A stretch of 64,000 nt of DNA, from assembly GCF_019061185.1 (NCBI RefSeq), contig NZ_JAHQZU010000004.1, positions 124,001 to 188,000 of the forward strand, given 5' to 3'. This document shows, piece by piece, positions 26,429 to 34,852 of the stretch. Numbering within the stretch: the first letter of the stretch is position 1; each line of letters opens with the position of its first letter. The DNA comes from Paracoccus sp. Z118 (lineage in GTDB: Bacteria; Pseudomonadota; Alphaproteobacteria; Rhodobacterales; Rhodobacteraceae). A program made the position numbers and the translations under genes. The notes below the pieces were generated by a model. It ran no database searches and was not told the origin of the DNA. It saw nothing but the letters and a program-made list of their open reading frames with translations.

Positions 26429-28511
26429 GGACAGCCGCCGGACGGGGCGGCGGCTGCTTGGGGCGGTGCTTGCGCTCGGGCTGATCGCGGGTGCGGGCGA
26501 CCAGGCGCGGGACCGTTTCGACGCATGGATCGACGCCACCCCGCTGCCGTCGCTGACGGTCACCACGGGGGCCGAGGTGCTGGCCCGTGACGGCAGCCTG
26601 CTGCGCGCCTTCCCGGTCGAGAACGGGCGCTGGCGGCTCGCCCCGCCGCAATCGGGCGTCGATCCGCAGTTCCTGCGGCTGCTGATCGCGTGGGAGGATC
26701 GGCGGTTCAGCGCCCATAATGGCGTGGACGGCTGGGCCGTCGCCCGTGCCGCCTTGCAAGCGGTGCGGCACGGCCGGGTGGTGTCGGGCGCGTCCACCTT
26801 GTCGATGCAGACCGCGCGGCTGCTGGAGCGCGGCCCGACCGGCGACTGGCGCGGCAAGCTGCGGCAGGCGCGGCTGGCCCTGGCGCTGGAGCGGCGGCTG
26901 GGCAAGGACCGCATCCTCGACCTCTACCTGCGGCTCGCCCCCTATGGCGGCAACACCGAAGGGGTCCGCGCCGCCAGTCTGATGTGGTTCGGGAAAGAGC
27001 CGCGCCGCCTCACCCCGGCCGAATCCGCGCTGCTGGTTGCCCTGCCGCAATCGCCCGAGGCCCGCCGCCCCGACATTCCCGAACGGCGCGAGGCCGCCCG
27101 CGCCGCCCGCGACCGGGTGATCGACCGCGCCGAGACTTTGCGCCTGCTGACCCATGAGGCTGCCGAAACCGCCCGCGCGACGCCCTTGCCCAACCAGCGC
27201 CGCGCGTTCCCCGCGCTCGCCCCGCTGCTCGCCGACCGGCTGCGGCGCGAGAATCCCGGCGCGCTGCGGATCGAGACGACCATCGACCCCGCGCTGCAAC
27301 GGCAGGCCGAGGCCTTGACGGCCCGTGCCGTCGCGGGGCAGGGGGCGCGGGTGTCGGCGGCGCTGATCCTCGCCGATCACCGGAACGGAGAGATCCTCGC
27401 CCATGTCGGCGCGGCGGCGTTCACCGATCCCCGCGCGGGGGGGTTCATCGACATGACGCAGGCGTTGCGCTCGCCCGGTTCGACGCTGAAGCCGCTGGTC
27501 TATGCGCTGGGGTTCGACGACGGGCTGATCCACCCGGAAACGCTGATTGAGGATCGCCCCGCCGCCTTCGGCCGCTGGCAGCCGGAAAACTTCGACCGCC
27601 GCTTTCGGGGCACGGTGACGATCCGGCAGGCGCTGGCGGAATCGCTGAACATCCCGGTGGTGCGGGTGGCCGAGGCGCTCGGCCCGGCGCGCATCGCCGC
27701 CGCCCTGCGCCGCGCCGGCGCGCCCGCGACCACGGCGGGCGGGCCGCCGGGGCTGGCGCTGGTGCTGGGCGGCGGCGGTGTTTCGCTGGAAGGGCTGGTC
27801 ACGGCTTATGGCGGCCTTGCGCGGGGTGGGCGCTCGGTGGCGCTGCACGCGCGGCCCGGTGAGGCGCGCGAGTTGCCCCCCGTGGTCGGCCCTGTCGCGG
27901 CATGGCAGGTCGGTTCGATTCTCGCGCAGCTTGCGCCGCCGGGCGGGCGCGCGGCGGGGCGGGTCGCGTGGAAGACCGGCACGAGCTACGGCCACCGCGA
28001 CGCGCTTGCGCTGGGCTATGACGGGCGCTTCGTGGCGGGCGTGTGGCTCGGGCGGCCGGACGGAACGCCGGTGCCGGGGGCGTTCGGCGGCGATCTCGCC
28101 GCGCCGCTGCTGTTCGACCTGTTCGACGCGCTGGGGGATCGGGCCGAGCCGCTGCCCCCGCCGCCACCCGCGGCGCTGACGGTGGCGAACGCCGCCCTGC
28201 CGCCCGCCCTGCGCCGCTTCGCCGCGCCGGGCGCCGCCCGCCATGGGACCGCCGCGCCCGAGCCGCTGGCGATCCTGTTCCCGCCCGACGGGGCCGAGGT
28301 GGAACTGACCGGCGACCGGTTGGTCGCGCGGGTGCGCGGGGGAAGCGGGCCCTACACCTGGCTGATGGACGGCCGCCCGGTGGCGGTCGGCGTGACGGGG
28401 CCGGTTGCCGAACTCCCCGCCTCGCCGGGGTGGAGCAGCCTGTCGGTGATTGATGCGGCCGGCGCGGCCACCGAAGCGGAGATCAGGCTGTCCCGGCCGG
28501 GGCAGGGGTAA
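26403..28511 (+). CDS. pbpC: penicillin-binding protein 1C
   Basis: 702 residues, bifunctional peptidoglycan synthase. A membrane anchor near residues 15-35 is followed by a GT51 glycosyltransferase with the catalytic Glu in IAWEDRRFSAHNGVD and GASTLSMQTARLL. The transpeptidase has Ser360-x-x-Lys363 (SPGSTLKP), SLN and KTGTS. The PBP1C-specific C-terminal domain is at about 620-700 (LAILFPPDGAEVEL). The GTG at 26403 overlaps the macroglobulin gene by 26 bases, so the pair is coupled; the partner is thought to guard sites where PBP1C repairs wall damage. Confidence 0.95.
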   Translation: MARRSSPPEDSRRTGRRLLGAVLALGLIAGAGDQARDRFDAWIDATPLPSLTVTTGAEVLARDGSLLRAFPVENGRWRLAPPQSGVDPQFLRLLIAWEDRRFSAHNGVDGWAVARAALQAVRHGRVVSGASTLSMQTARLLERGPTGDWRGKLRQARLALALERRLGKDRILDLYLRLAPYGGNTEGVRAASLMWFGKEPRRLTPAESALLVALPQSPEARRPDIPERREAARAARDRVIDRAETLRLLTHEAAETARATPLPNQRRAFPALAPLLADRLRRENPGALRIETTIDPALQRQAEALTARAVAGQGARVSAALILADHRNGEILAHVGAAAFTDPRAGGFIDMTQALRSPGSTLKPLVYALGFDDGLIHPETLIEDRPAAFGRWQPENFDRRFRGTVTIRQALAESLNIPVVRVAEALGPARIAAALRRAGAPATTAGGPPGLALVLGGGGVSLEGLVTAYGGLARGGRSVALHARPGEARELPPVVGPVAAWQVGSILAQLAPPGGRAAGRVAWKTGTSYGHRDALALGYDGRFVAGVWLGRPDGTPVPGAFGGDLAAPLLFDLFDALGDRAEPLPPPPPAALTVANAALPPALRRFAAPGAARHGTAAPEPLAILFPPDGAEVELTGDRLVARVRGGSGPYTWLMDGRPVAVGVTGPVAELPASPGWSSLSVIDAAGAATEAEIRLSRPGQG

Positions 28512-28621
28512 GAAGCGGGCCGCACAGTTTCCCGTCGAAGGCGCACTTCCGAACGGCCGGTCGAGAGCGAGGACGGGAGCCCGAGCCGGGCCGGACAGTC
28601 GCCGCCGCAGCCGACCCCGCC

Positions 28622-29164
28622 TCACCCGGCGGACAGATCCTGCGGAGTGTCCACGTCCATCAGCTCGGCCGGATGCGTCTCCACCAGCACGGCGCCATCC
28701 AGCAGCGCGCCCGCCCCCCGATCGCCGCGCAGGCTCAGAAGGGCGGGGAACATCGATGCGGGAAAGCAGGCCGGAACCCCCGGCCGCCCGCCCGGATGGC
28801 GCGCGGCGGAGGCACGGCCCGTGCACGCCGCGACCACCGCCGCGACGGTTGCATCGGGCAGCGCGGGCATGTCGGCCAGCAGGATCAGCAGGCGGTCGGC
28901 GCCCATCGCCCCCGCCCATGCCACGGCGGCGTGCAGACTGCCGGACTGGTCGTCCCCGTCCGGCGGCAGCAGCGTGAGGCCGCCCAGCAGCGCGGCCACC
29001 TCGGGATCGCGCACCACCGCCGCCCGCAGATCGACGCGCGCTGCCGCCAGCGCCTTCGCCGCGTGCGCGGCCAAGGGCAGGCCGTTCCACTCCGCCAGCA
29101 GCTTGTTTCCCGGCCCCCAGCGGCGCGAATGACCCGCGGCGAGCAGCACGCCCGCGGTGGTCAC
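28622..29164 (-). CDS. MobA-like nucleotidyltransferase (molybdenum cofactor cytidylyl/guanylyltransferase)
   Basis: 180 residues, one Rossmann-type NTP-transferase domain. N-terminal LLAAGHSRRWGPGNKLL is the nucleotide-binding signature (LAAGxSxRMGxxKLL) and LLADMPAL holds the metal-binding Asp. By analogy with MocA it would add CMP to molybdopterin for xanthine-oxidase type enzymes, which fits the PaoABC-like genes next door. The GTG at 29164 overlaps the xdhC stop. Confidence 0.85.
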   Translation of the reverse strand: MTTAGVLLAAGHSRRWGPGNKLLAEWNGLPLAAHAAKALAAARVDLRAAVVRDPEVAALLGGLTLLPPDGDDQSGSLHAAVAWAGAMGADRLLILLADMPALPDATVAAVVAACTGRASAARHPGGRPGVPACFPASMFPALLSLRGDRGAGALLDGAVLVETHPAELMDVDTPQDLSAG

Positions 29165-30075
29165 CGGGCCGCCTCGGCGAGAACCTCGGCCAGCACCGAC
29201 ACCGCCAGCACACGCGGATCGCGGGCCGAGGGGATCAGCCCGATCGGGCCGCGCAGCCGGACGATGGCGTCCTCGGCCACGCCCATGCGACGCAGCGCCT
29301 CCAGCCGCGCGTTGTGGCTGCGCAGACTTCCCTGCGCGCCGACATAGAAGGCGGGCGTGGCGAGGGCTTCGGCCAGAACGGGGGGCTCCCGGTCGTGGTC
29401 GTGGTAGAACAGGGTGATCGCGGTCCAGGGGTCGGCCTCGACCGGGGCTGCCGCCCGCAACGCGACGCCTTGCGCGCGCGCGGCGGCGGCGGTCGGCCCG
29501 TCATGGGTGGTCAGTTCCGCCGGATAGCCGGCGGCACAGGCCAGCGCAGCGAAGGTCACGGCCTCGACCCCCGCGCCGAAGGTCAGAAAGCGCGTCGGCG
29601 GCACGATCCGCAGCGGAAACCCCGGCCCCTCCAGCGCGACGGCTCCGCGATCCAGATCGAGGCCCAGCGTCATTTCCCGCCGCGCCGCGCGGGCGGCGAG
29701 CGCGTGGCGGATCGGCCCCGGATCGGCCAACGGCAGCAGCGCCACGTCCAGCCCGCCGCCGCAGGGCAGCACCAGATCGCGGAACGGCGAGCCGATGCCA
29801 TAGCGCAGCCGCCGCACCCTGCCATCCGCCGCCGCCGCGCGGGCGTGCAGCGCAAGATCCGCCTCGATGCAGCCCGAGCTGAGCTGTCCCACCGCGCCGC
29901 CCGCCGCCGGAAACGCCATGATCGCACCGGGATTGCGGTAATGCGGCCCCTCGACCCCCGTCACCACGGCCAGCACGCCGCCATCCACCAGCGCCGCCAG
30001 CGGATCGCCCATCGGGTCGGATACGGGCGGCGGAACGGGAAGCGGCTCGGGCAGCGGGTGGAGGGTTTTGTTCAT
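29161..30075 (-). CDS. xdhC: XdhC/CoxI-family molybdoenzyme maturation protein
   Basis: 304 residues. The N-terminal XdhC/CoxI domain has GALVDGGVLAVVTG-like strands and SSGCIEADLALHA; the C-terminal Rossmann domain shows FLTFGAGVEAVTFAALA and FYVGAQGSLRSHNARLEAL. Family members bind molybdenum cofactor, aid its sulfuration and hand it to xanthine-dehydrogenase type apoenzymes. It is divergent from the oxidoreductase genes across 69 bases, so the two units probably share control. Confidence 0.9.
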   Translation of the reverse strand: MNKTLHPLPEPLPVPPPVSDPMGDPLAALVDGGVLAVVTGVEGPHYRNPGAIMAFPAAGGAVGQLSSGCIEADLALHARAAAADGRVRRLRYGIGSPFRDLVLPCGGGLDVALLPLADPGPIRHALAARAARREMTLGLDLDRGAVALEGPGFPLRIVPPTRFLTFGAGVEAVTFAALACAAGYPAELTTHDGPTAAAARAQGVALRAAAPVEADPWTAITLFYHDHDREPPVLAEALATPAFYVGAQGSLRSHNARLEALRRMGVAEDAIVRLRGPIGLIPSARDPRVLAVSVLAEVLAEAAR

Positions 30076-30144
30076 CGGTTGTGGAACACCCTAGCACCCC
30101 CGGTTGTTCCCCCGCCAGCCACGCAGCCGACAAGGAGATCCGGG

Positions 30145-30651
30145 ATGGATGTCACCCTGACCGTAAACGGCGCGCAGCACGACCTGCGGCTGGACGACCC
30201 GAGGGTCTCGCTGCTGGACGCGCTGCGCCAGCATCTGGACCTCAACGGAACCAAGAAGGGCTGCGACCATGGCCAATGCGGGGCCTGCACGGTGATCGTG
30301 AACGGGCGGCGGATCAACTCCTGCCTGTCGCTGGCGGTGATGCATGACGGCGACGAGATCACGACGATAGAGGGGATCGGCACGCCGGACGACCTCGCCC
30401 CCATGCAGCGCGCCTTCATCAGGCATGACGGCTTCCAGTGCGGCTATTGCACGCCCGGCCAGATCGTTTCCGCCACGGCCATGCTGGAGGAATTGCGGCA
30501 GGGCTGGCCGAGCCAGCTGTCCGACGACCTGAAGAACCCCGAACTCACCGACGAGGAAATCCGCGAGCGCATGTCGGGCAATATCTGCCGCTGCTCGTGC
30601 TATCCCAACATCGTGGATGCGATCCGCGAGACCGCGGAGGGCGCGGCATGA
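30145..30651 (+). CDS. molybdenum hydroxylase [2Fe-2S] subunit (PaoA/XdhA-like)
   Basis: 168 residues with both [2Fe-2S] motifs: plant-ferredoxin type GCDHGQCGACTV with a fourth Cys in NSCLSL, and the helical-domain type CGYCTPGQI with CRCSCYPN. Passes electrons from the molybdenum site to FAD. Unlike E. coli PaoA it has no twin-arginine leader, so the complex should be cytoplasmic. The ATG at 30145 follows AAGGAG. Its stop overlaps the FAD-subunit ATG. Confidence 0.93.
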   Translation: MDVTLTVNGAQHDLRLDDPRVSLLDALRQHLDLNGTKKGCDHGQCGACTVIVNGRRINSCLSLAVMHDGDEITTIEGIGTPDDLAPMQRAFIRHDGFQCGYCTPGQIVSATAMLEELRQGWPSQLSDDLKNPELTDEEIRERMSGNICRCSCYPNIVDAIRETAEGAA

Positions 30652-31616
30652 GACCCTTCGACTATACCCGCGCGCACGCGCCGGCCGATGCGGTCGGCGC
30701 CGAGGCCCGGATCATCGCCGGGGGCACGAACCTGCTGGACCTGATGAAGCTTCAGGTGGAAACGCCGGACCGCCTCATCGACATCAACCATGTCGGGCTG
30801 GACCGGGTGGAGCGCGACGGGGACGGGCTCAGGATCGGGGCGCTGGTGCGCAACTCGGACCTCGCCGCCGATCCGGCGGTTCGCGAGGGCTGGCCGCTGC
30901 TGTCCAAGGCGATCCTCGCCGGGGCGAGCGCGCAGATCCGCAACCGCGCGACGACCGGCGGCAACCTGATGCAGCGGACGCGCTGTTACTATTTCTACGA
31001 CATCGACGCGCCCTGCAACAAGCGCGAGCCCGGCTCGGGCTGCGGCGCCATCGGCGGCAACAACCGCCAGCACGCGATCCTCGGCGCGTCGGACCATTGC
31101 ATCGCCACCTATCCCGGCGACATGGCCGTGGCGATGAGTGCGCTGGACGCTGTGATCGAGGTCGAGGGTCCCGCCGGCAAGCGCGAGATCAGGGCCGCCG
31201 ACTTCCATCGCCTGCCGGGAGACACCCCGCAGCGCGACAACGAGTTGCAATCCGGCGAGATGATCCTGTCGGTGCGCCTGCCCGCGCCGCTGGGCGGGCG
31301 GCAGATCTACCGCAAGGTGCGCGACCGCCGCTCCTACGCCTTCGCGCTGGTCTCCGTCGCCGCCGTGGTGGTGATGGAGGCGGGCCGCATGGCGACCGCT
31401 CGGCTCGCCTTCGGCGGCGTTGCCCACAAGCCGTGGCGGGTGCCGGCGGCGGAATCGCTGCTGACCGGCCAGCCGCCCTCGCCCGAGCTTTTCGACCGCG
31501 CCGCCGATGCCGTGCTGGCTGGCGCGAGGGGCCAGGGCCACAACGATTTCAAGATCCCGCTGCTGCGCCGCACTCTTGGTGCGGTGCTGGCCGAGGCCAC
31601 GCAGGAGAGCAAGTGA
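30648..31616 (+). CDS. molybdenum hydroxylase FAD-binding subunit with [4Fe-4S] insertion (PaoB-like)
   Basis: 322 residues. FAD-binding PCMH-type fold: AEARIIAGGTNLLDLMK and RNRATTGGNLMQ. An insertion with Cys residues (RCYYFYDIDAPCNKR, GSGCGAIGG and later Cys) matches the extra [4Fe-4S] cluster of the PaoB/4-hydroxybenzoyl-CoA reductase group. The C-terminal CO-dehydrogenase flavoprotein domain follows. The start is ATGA-coupled to the small subunit; the end overlaps the large-subunit ATG by one base. Confidence 0.93.
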   Translation: MRPFDYTRAHAPADAVGAEARIIAGGTNLLDLMKLQVETPDRLIDINHVGLDRVERDGDGLRIGALVRNSDLAADPAVREGWPLLSKAILAGASAQIRNRATTGGNLMQRTRCYYFYDIDAPCNKREPGSGCGAIGGNNRQHAILGASDHCIATYPGDMAVAMSALDAVIEVEGPAGKREIRAADFHRLPGDTPQRDNELQSGEMILSVRLPAPLGGRQIYRKVRDRRSYAFALVSVAAVVVMEAGRMATARLAFGGVAHKPWRVPAAESLLTGQPPSPELFDRAADAVLAGARGQGHNDFKIPLLRRTLGAVLAEATQESK

Positions 31617-33835
31617 TGTCCGATCCGATTACCGTCTCGCTTTTCCACCGGATGAACTTCCGCGACGAGGAAAACCTGCTCGACCGCACGGTGCAGGGGG
31701 TCATCAGCACCCCGATGGACCGCCCCGAAGGCCCGCTGAAGGTCAGCGGCACAGCCACCTATGCCGACGAGGATCACCCGCCCGGCACGGTCTATGGCTG
31801 GCTGGTCCGCGCCACCATCACCAAGGGCTGGGTCGTCGGGCTGAACAGCCGCGCGTTGCGGCGGATGCCGGGTGTCCTCGCGGTGATCCGGGACGAGCGG
31901 ATGATCCGCAACCCCGCGCAGGGCGGCGATGCCAAGTCGCCCTATCAGGGCCCGGCCGAGGTCTTCTACAAGGGCCAGCCCATCGCGCTGGTCGTGGCCG
32001 AGACGTTCGAGCAGGCCCGCGACGCCGCAACCGCCGCGCAGGCCGAATATCTGGACCGCAGCCACAAGGCCGTGATCGTTCCCGCCGAGGCGGAATACGA
32101 GACGCCGCGCGGGGAACAATCCTCGCAGGGCGATCTCGACCGCGCGATGCAGGAAGCGGCCTTCTCGGTCGATGTGGAATACACCACGCCCTCGATGAGC
32201 CACGCCTCGATGGAGCCGCACGCCGCCGTCGCCTGGTGGCAGGACGGCAGGCTGACCGTGCGCGGCAGCTATCAGATGCTGAACACCAACGCGCAGGAAC
32301 TGGCGGATGCGCTGGGGGTCAGCCCGAAAAAGGTGCGCATCCTGTCGCAATATGTCGGCGGTGGTTTCGGCAGCAAGCTGGGCATCAGCCACGAAGCGGT
32401 GGGTGCCGCCATCGCCGCGCAGAAGCTGGGCCGCCCGGTCGCCGTCGCGCTGCACCGCAGGCAGGTGTTCGAGACGACCCACCGCCGCAGCGAAAGCCGC
32501 CAGCGCGTGCGGCTGGCCTGCGACGCCGAAGGCCGCATGACGGCCGTCGGTCACGAGGTCTGGGTGTCGAACCTGCCCGGCGAAAGCTTCAGTGAGCCGG
32601 TGACGCAGTCCACGCCGTTCACCTGGGCCGGCGAGAACCGCCTGATCGGCCACCATATCGGCCGGCTGAACCTGAACGGCGCCGGTTCGATGCGCGCGCC
32701 GGGCGAGGCGATCGGCGTGCCCGTCACGGAAGCCGCGATGGACGAGCTGGCCGAGGCCGCCGGCATCGACCCGGTGGAGTTCCGGCTGCGCAACATCCCC
32801 GAGGTGGACCCGTCCTCGGGCAAGCCCTTCAGCAACAACCGGCTGGCCGAGTGCATCCGCCGCGGGGCGGAGAAGTTCGGCTGGGCGGACCGCCCCAAGC
32901 AGCCCGGCAGCCGGCGCGAGGGCGAATGGCTGATCGGCATGGGCATGTCGGCGATCATCCGCGTCAACATGATGGGCCCCAGCACCGCGCGGGTTACGCT
33001 GAACCCCGACGGGACGGCGCTGGTCGAAACCGACATGACCGACATCGGCACCGGCAGCTATTCGATCCTGACCCAGATCGCGGCCGAGATGCTGGGGCTT
33101 CCCCCCGAGAAGGTGACGACGATGCTGGGCGACAGCGACCTGCCGCCGTCGATCGGCTCGGGCGGCTCGCGCGGGGCCGCGTCGTCGGGCACCTCGGTCA
33201 TGCTGGCGGCCAAGGCGCTGCGCAAGAAGATCGCCGAGCGGATGGACTGCGACCCCGACGACCTGACGCTGAAGGACGGCACCGCCATCGCCGGCAACCG
33301 TCAGCGCAGCCTGTCCGACCTGCTGGCCGGCGACACGCTGGAGGGCACCGGCACGATCAAGCCGGGGCTGGCCGAGATGCACCACCGCCAGGCCTCGTGG
33401 GGGGCGGAGTTCTGCGAGGTCGCCGTCAGCAGCGTGACCGGTGAGGTCCATGTCCGCCGCCTGTCCGGCGTGTTCGCGGCCGGGCGCATCCTGAACGCCA
33501 AGACCGCGCGCTCGCAATGCCTCGGCGGGATGATCTTCGGCATCGGCCAGGCGCTGCACGAAAAGGTGGAAACCGACGCCCGCGACGGCAATTTCGTGAA
33601 CCGCGATCTGGCCGAATACCACGTCCCCGCCAATCTCGACGTGCCGCATATCGACATCGAGCTGCTGATGGACGATCGCGACGCCTACGCCAACCCGATG
33701 CGGGCCAAGGGGATCGGCGAGCTTGCGACCTGCGGCACCGCCGCCGCGATCGTCAGCGCCATCGCGAACGCGACCGGGCACCGGTTCCGGCATTTCCCGG
33801 TGACGCTGGACAAGGTGCTGGAAAAGCTGGGCTGA
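31616..33835 (+). CDS. molybdenum hydroxylase large (molybdopterin-binding) subunit (PaoC-like)
   Basis: 739 residues, xanthine-dehydrogenase family. N-terminal hammerhead domain (KVSGTATYADEDHPPGTVYG) then molybdopterin-binding halves: YVGGGFGSK, NLNGAGSMRAPGEAIG, IGSGGSRGAASSG. The catalytic Glu702 is in GIGELATCGTAAA. Family resemblance is to aldehyde oxidoreductase PaoC (YagR); the substrate, perhaps aromatic aldehydes or N-heterocycles, cannot be fixed. The stop lies three bases from the convergent thiF stop. Confidence 0.92.
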   Translation: MSDPITVSLFHRMNFRDEENLLDRTVQGVISTPMDRPEGPLKVSGTATYADEDHPPGTVYGWLVRATITKGWVVGLNSRALRRMPGVLAVIRDERMIRNPAQGGDAKSPYQGPAEVFYKGQPIALVVAETFEQARDAATAAQAEYLDRSHKAVIVPAEAEYETPRGEQSSQGDLDRAMQEAAFSVDVEYTTPSMSHASMEPHAAVAWWQDGRLTVRGSYQMLNTNAQELADALGVSPKKVRILSQYVGGGFGSKLGISHEAVGAAIAAQKLGRPVAVALHRRQVFETTHRRSESRQRVRLACDAEGRMTAVGHEVWVSNLPGESFSEPVTQSTPFTWAGENRLIGHHIGRLNLNGAGSMRAPGEAIGVPVTEAAMDELAEAAGIDPVEFRLRNIPEVDPSSGKPFSNNRLAECIRRGAEKFGWADRPKQPGSRREGEWLIGMGMSAIIRVNMMGPSTARVTLNPDGTALVETDMTDIGTGSYSILTQIAAEMLGLPPEKVTTMLGDSDLPPSIGSGGSRGAASSGTSVMLAAKALRKKIAERMDCDPDDLTLKDGTAIAGNRQRSLSDLLAGDTLEGTGTIKPGLAEMHHRQASWGAEFCEVAVSSVTGEVHVRRLSGVFAAGRILNAKTARSQCLGGMIFGIGQALHEKVETDARDGNFVNRDLAEYHVPANLDVPHIDIELLMDDRDAYANPMRAKGIGELATCGTAAAIVSAIANATGHRFRHFPVTLDKVLEKLG

Positions 33836-33838
33836 GCC

Positions 33839-34852
33839 TCAGCCGGTGGCGATCAGCACGATGTCGGGATGGCGGCCTTCAAGGATGCGGGCCGCCCGCC
33901 ACGCCCGCAGCCCGGACCGGCAGGCCAGCACCGCGCGGGCGCCGGGCGGCGGCAGGGGCGGATCGCCCGGATCGGCCCGGCGCGCCGCCGGATGGACGGG
34001 CACCGGCGCCTCGTCCTCGCCCCGCAGTTCCAGCACGAAGTCGCCCGCCGCGATCTCGCCCACGTCGATGAAGCGGAACCCGCTCTCAGGTTCGGGCGCG
34101 CCATCGAAGCGGAACCCGCCCCAGCGCAGCCCCGCGCCCAGCGTGACGATCTGCCCAAGCGGCGAGGGCGTCAGCCCCAGCAGCACCGACAGCGCCATCT
34201 GCGCCTGCATGGTTCCCAGCATCCCCACGACCGGCCCGAGCACCCCCGCCGTCGCACAGGTCGCCGCCCGGTCGGGCAAATCGGGAAACACCGCCCGCAA
34301 GCTCGGCGCTCCGCCACAGAAGCCGCCGCAATAGCCCTCCAGCCCCAGCGCCGAGGCCGAGATCAGCGGCACCCCCGCCGCAAGGCAGGCGTCCGAAAGC
34401 ATGTAGCTGACCGCGAAACTGTCGGCGCAATCCAGCACCACGTCACGGCCTGCGACCAGCGCCGGGGCGTTCGCGGGCGTGACCACGGCCTCAACCGCTT
34501 CCACCGCGACATCGGGATCGAGCGCCGCGACGAACTCCCCCGCCGAGGCCGCCTTGCCGGCCCCCACGCGCCCGGCATGGATCGGCTGCCGGTGCAGGTT
34601 CCCGACCTCGACGACGTCGGTATCGACGATGGTCAGCGCCCCGACCCCCGCCCCCGTCAGATACATGATCGCCGGCGAGCCAAGCCCGCCCGCCCCCACG
34701 ATCAGGACGCGGGCCGCGCGCAGCCTCGCCTGCCCGACCTCACCGACCTCGGGCAGCACGATCTGCCGCTCGTGACGGTTTCTTCTTCGCGGAAGTATCC
34801 CACGGGGGTCCGGGGGTGTGAAACCCCCGCCTTGGGGCGCTCCGCCGCTCAT
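33839..34852 (-). CDS. thiF: ThiF/MoeB-type adenylyltransferase with C-terminal rhodanese-like segment
   Basis: 337 residues. The E1-like fold has the ATP-binding VLIVGAGGLGSPAIMYL, NLHRQ, DCADSFAVSYM and TCATAGVLGPVVGMLG. The last 75 residues resemble a rhodanese with LACRSGLRAWRAARIL. It adenylates the C-terminal Gly of ThiS so sulfur can be added. The ATG at 34852 overlaps the thiE stop by four bases. No other start codon precedes the conserved part (RHERQIVLPEVG), so residues of about 8-25 must come from the repeat at 34779-34832. Last gene of the thi operon; a MoeB role for the neighbouring molybdoenzyme is an alternative. Confidence 0.87.
   Translation of the reverse strand: MSGGAPQGGGFTPPDPRGILPRRRNRHERQIVLPEVGEVGQARLRAARVLIVGAGGLGSPAIMYLTGAGVGALTIVDTDVVEVGNLHRQPIHAGRVGAGKAASAGEFVAALDPDVAVEAVEAVVTPANAPALVAGRDVVLDCADSFAVSYMLSDACLAAGVPLISASALGLEGYCGGFCGGAPSLRAVFPDLPDRAATCATAGVLGPVVGMLGTMQAQMALSVLLGLTPSPLGQIVTLGAGLRWGGFRFDGAPEPESGFRFIDVGEIAAGDFVLELRGEDEAPVPVHPAARRADPGDPPLPPPGARAVLACRSGLRAWRAARILEGRHPDIVLIATG
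34779..34832 (-). repeat. GC-rich dispersed repeat, copy A (inside thiF 5' end)
   Basis: Read on the minus strand it goes GGCGGGGGTTTCACACCCCC, then CGGACCCCCGTGGGATACTT, then CCGCGAAGAAGAAA. It matches copy B at 35471-35525 at nearly nine in ten positions, in the opposite orientation. The first part can fold as GGGGGT/ACCCCC. It is translated as part of thiF. Confidence 0.8.

Noticed and set aside
19622-26914. A 2430-codon minus-strand open frame across the alpha-2-macroglobulin and pbpC region
   Set aside because: Only its last 282 codons are real (dapF). The rest is antisense to the macroglobulin gene, is Arg/Gly/His-rich without domains, and even crosses the tRNA-Lys gene; it is open only because GC-rich DNA has few stops.
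26415-29213. A 932-codon minus-strand frame over pbpC
   Set aside because: Antisense to a complete PBP1C with all catalytic motifs; no domain on the opposite strand.
31334-33793. An 819-codon minus-strand frame over the molybdenum hydroxylase large subunit
   Set aside because: Composition is Arg/Ala/Gly/His with no domain, whereas the plus strand gives a full xanthine-dehydrogenase family protein.
33839-34852. Calling this gene moeB
   Set aside because: Four-base overlap with thiE and position at the end of a riboswitch-controlled thi operon favour ThiF; MoeB is kept only as an alternative or added role.
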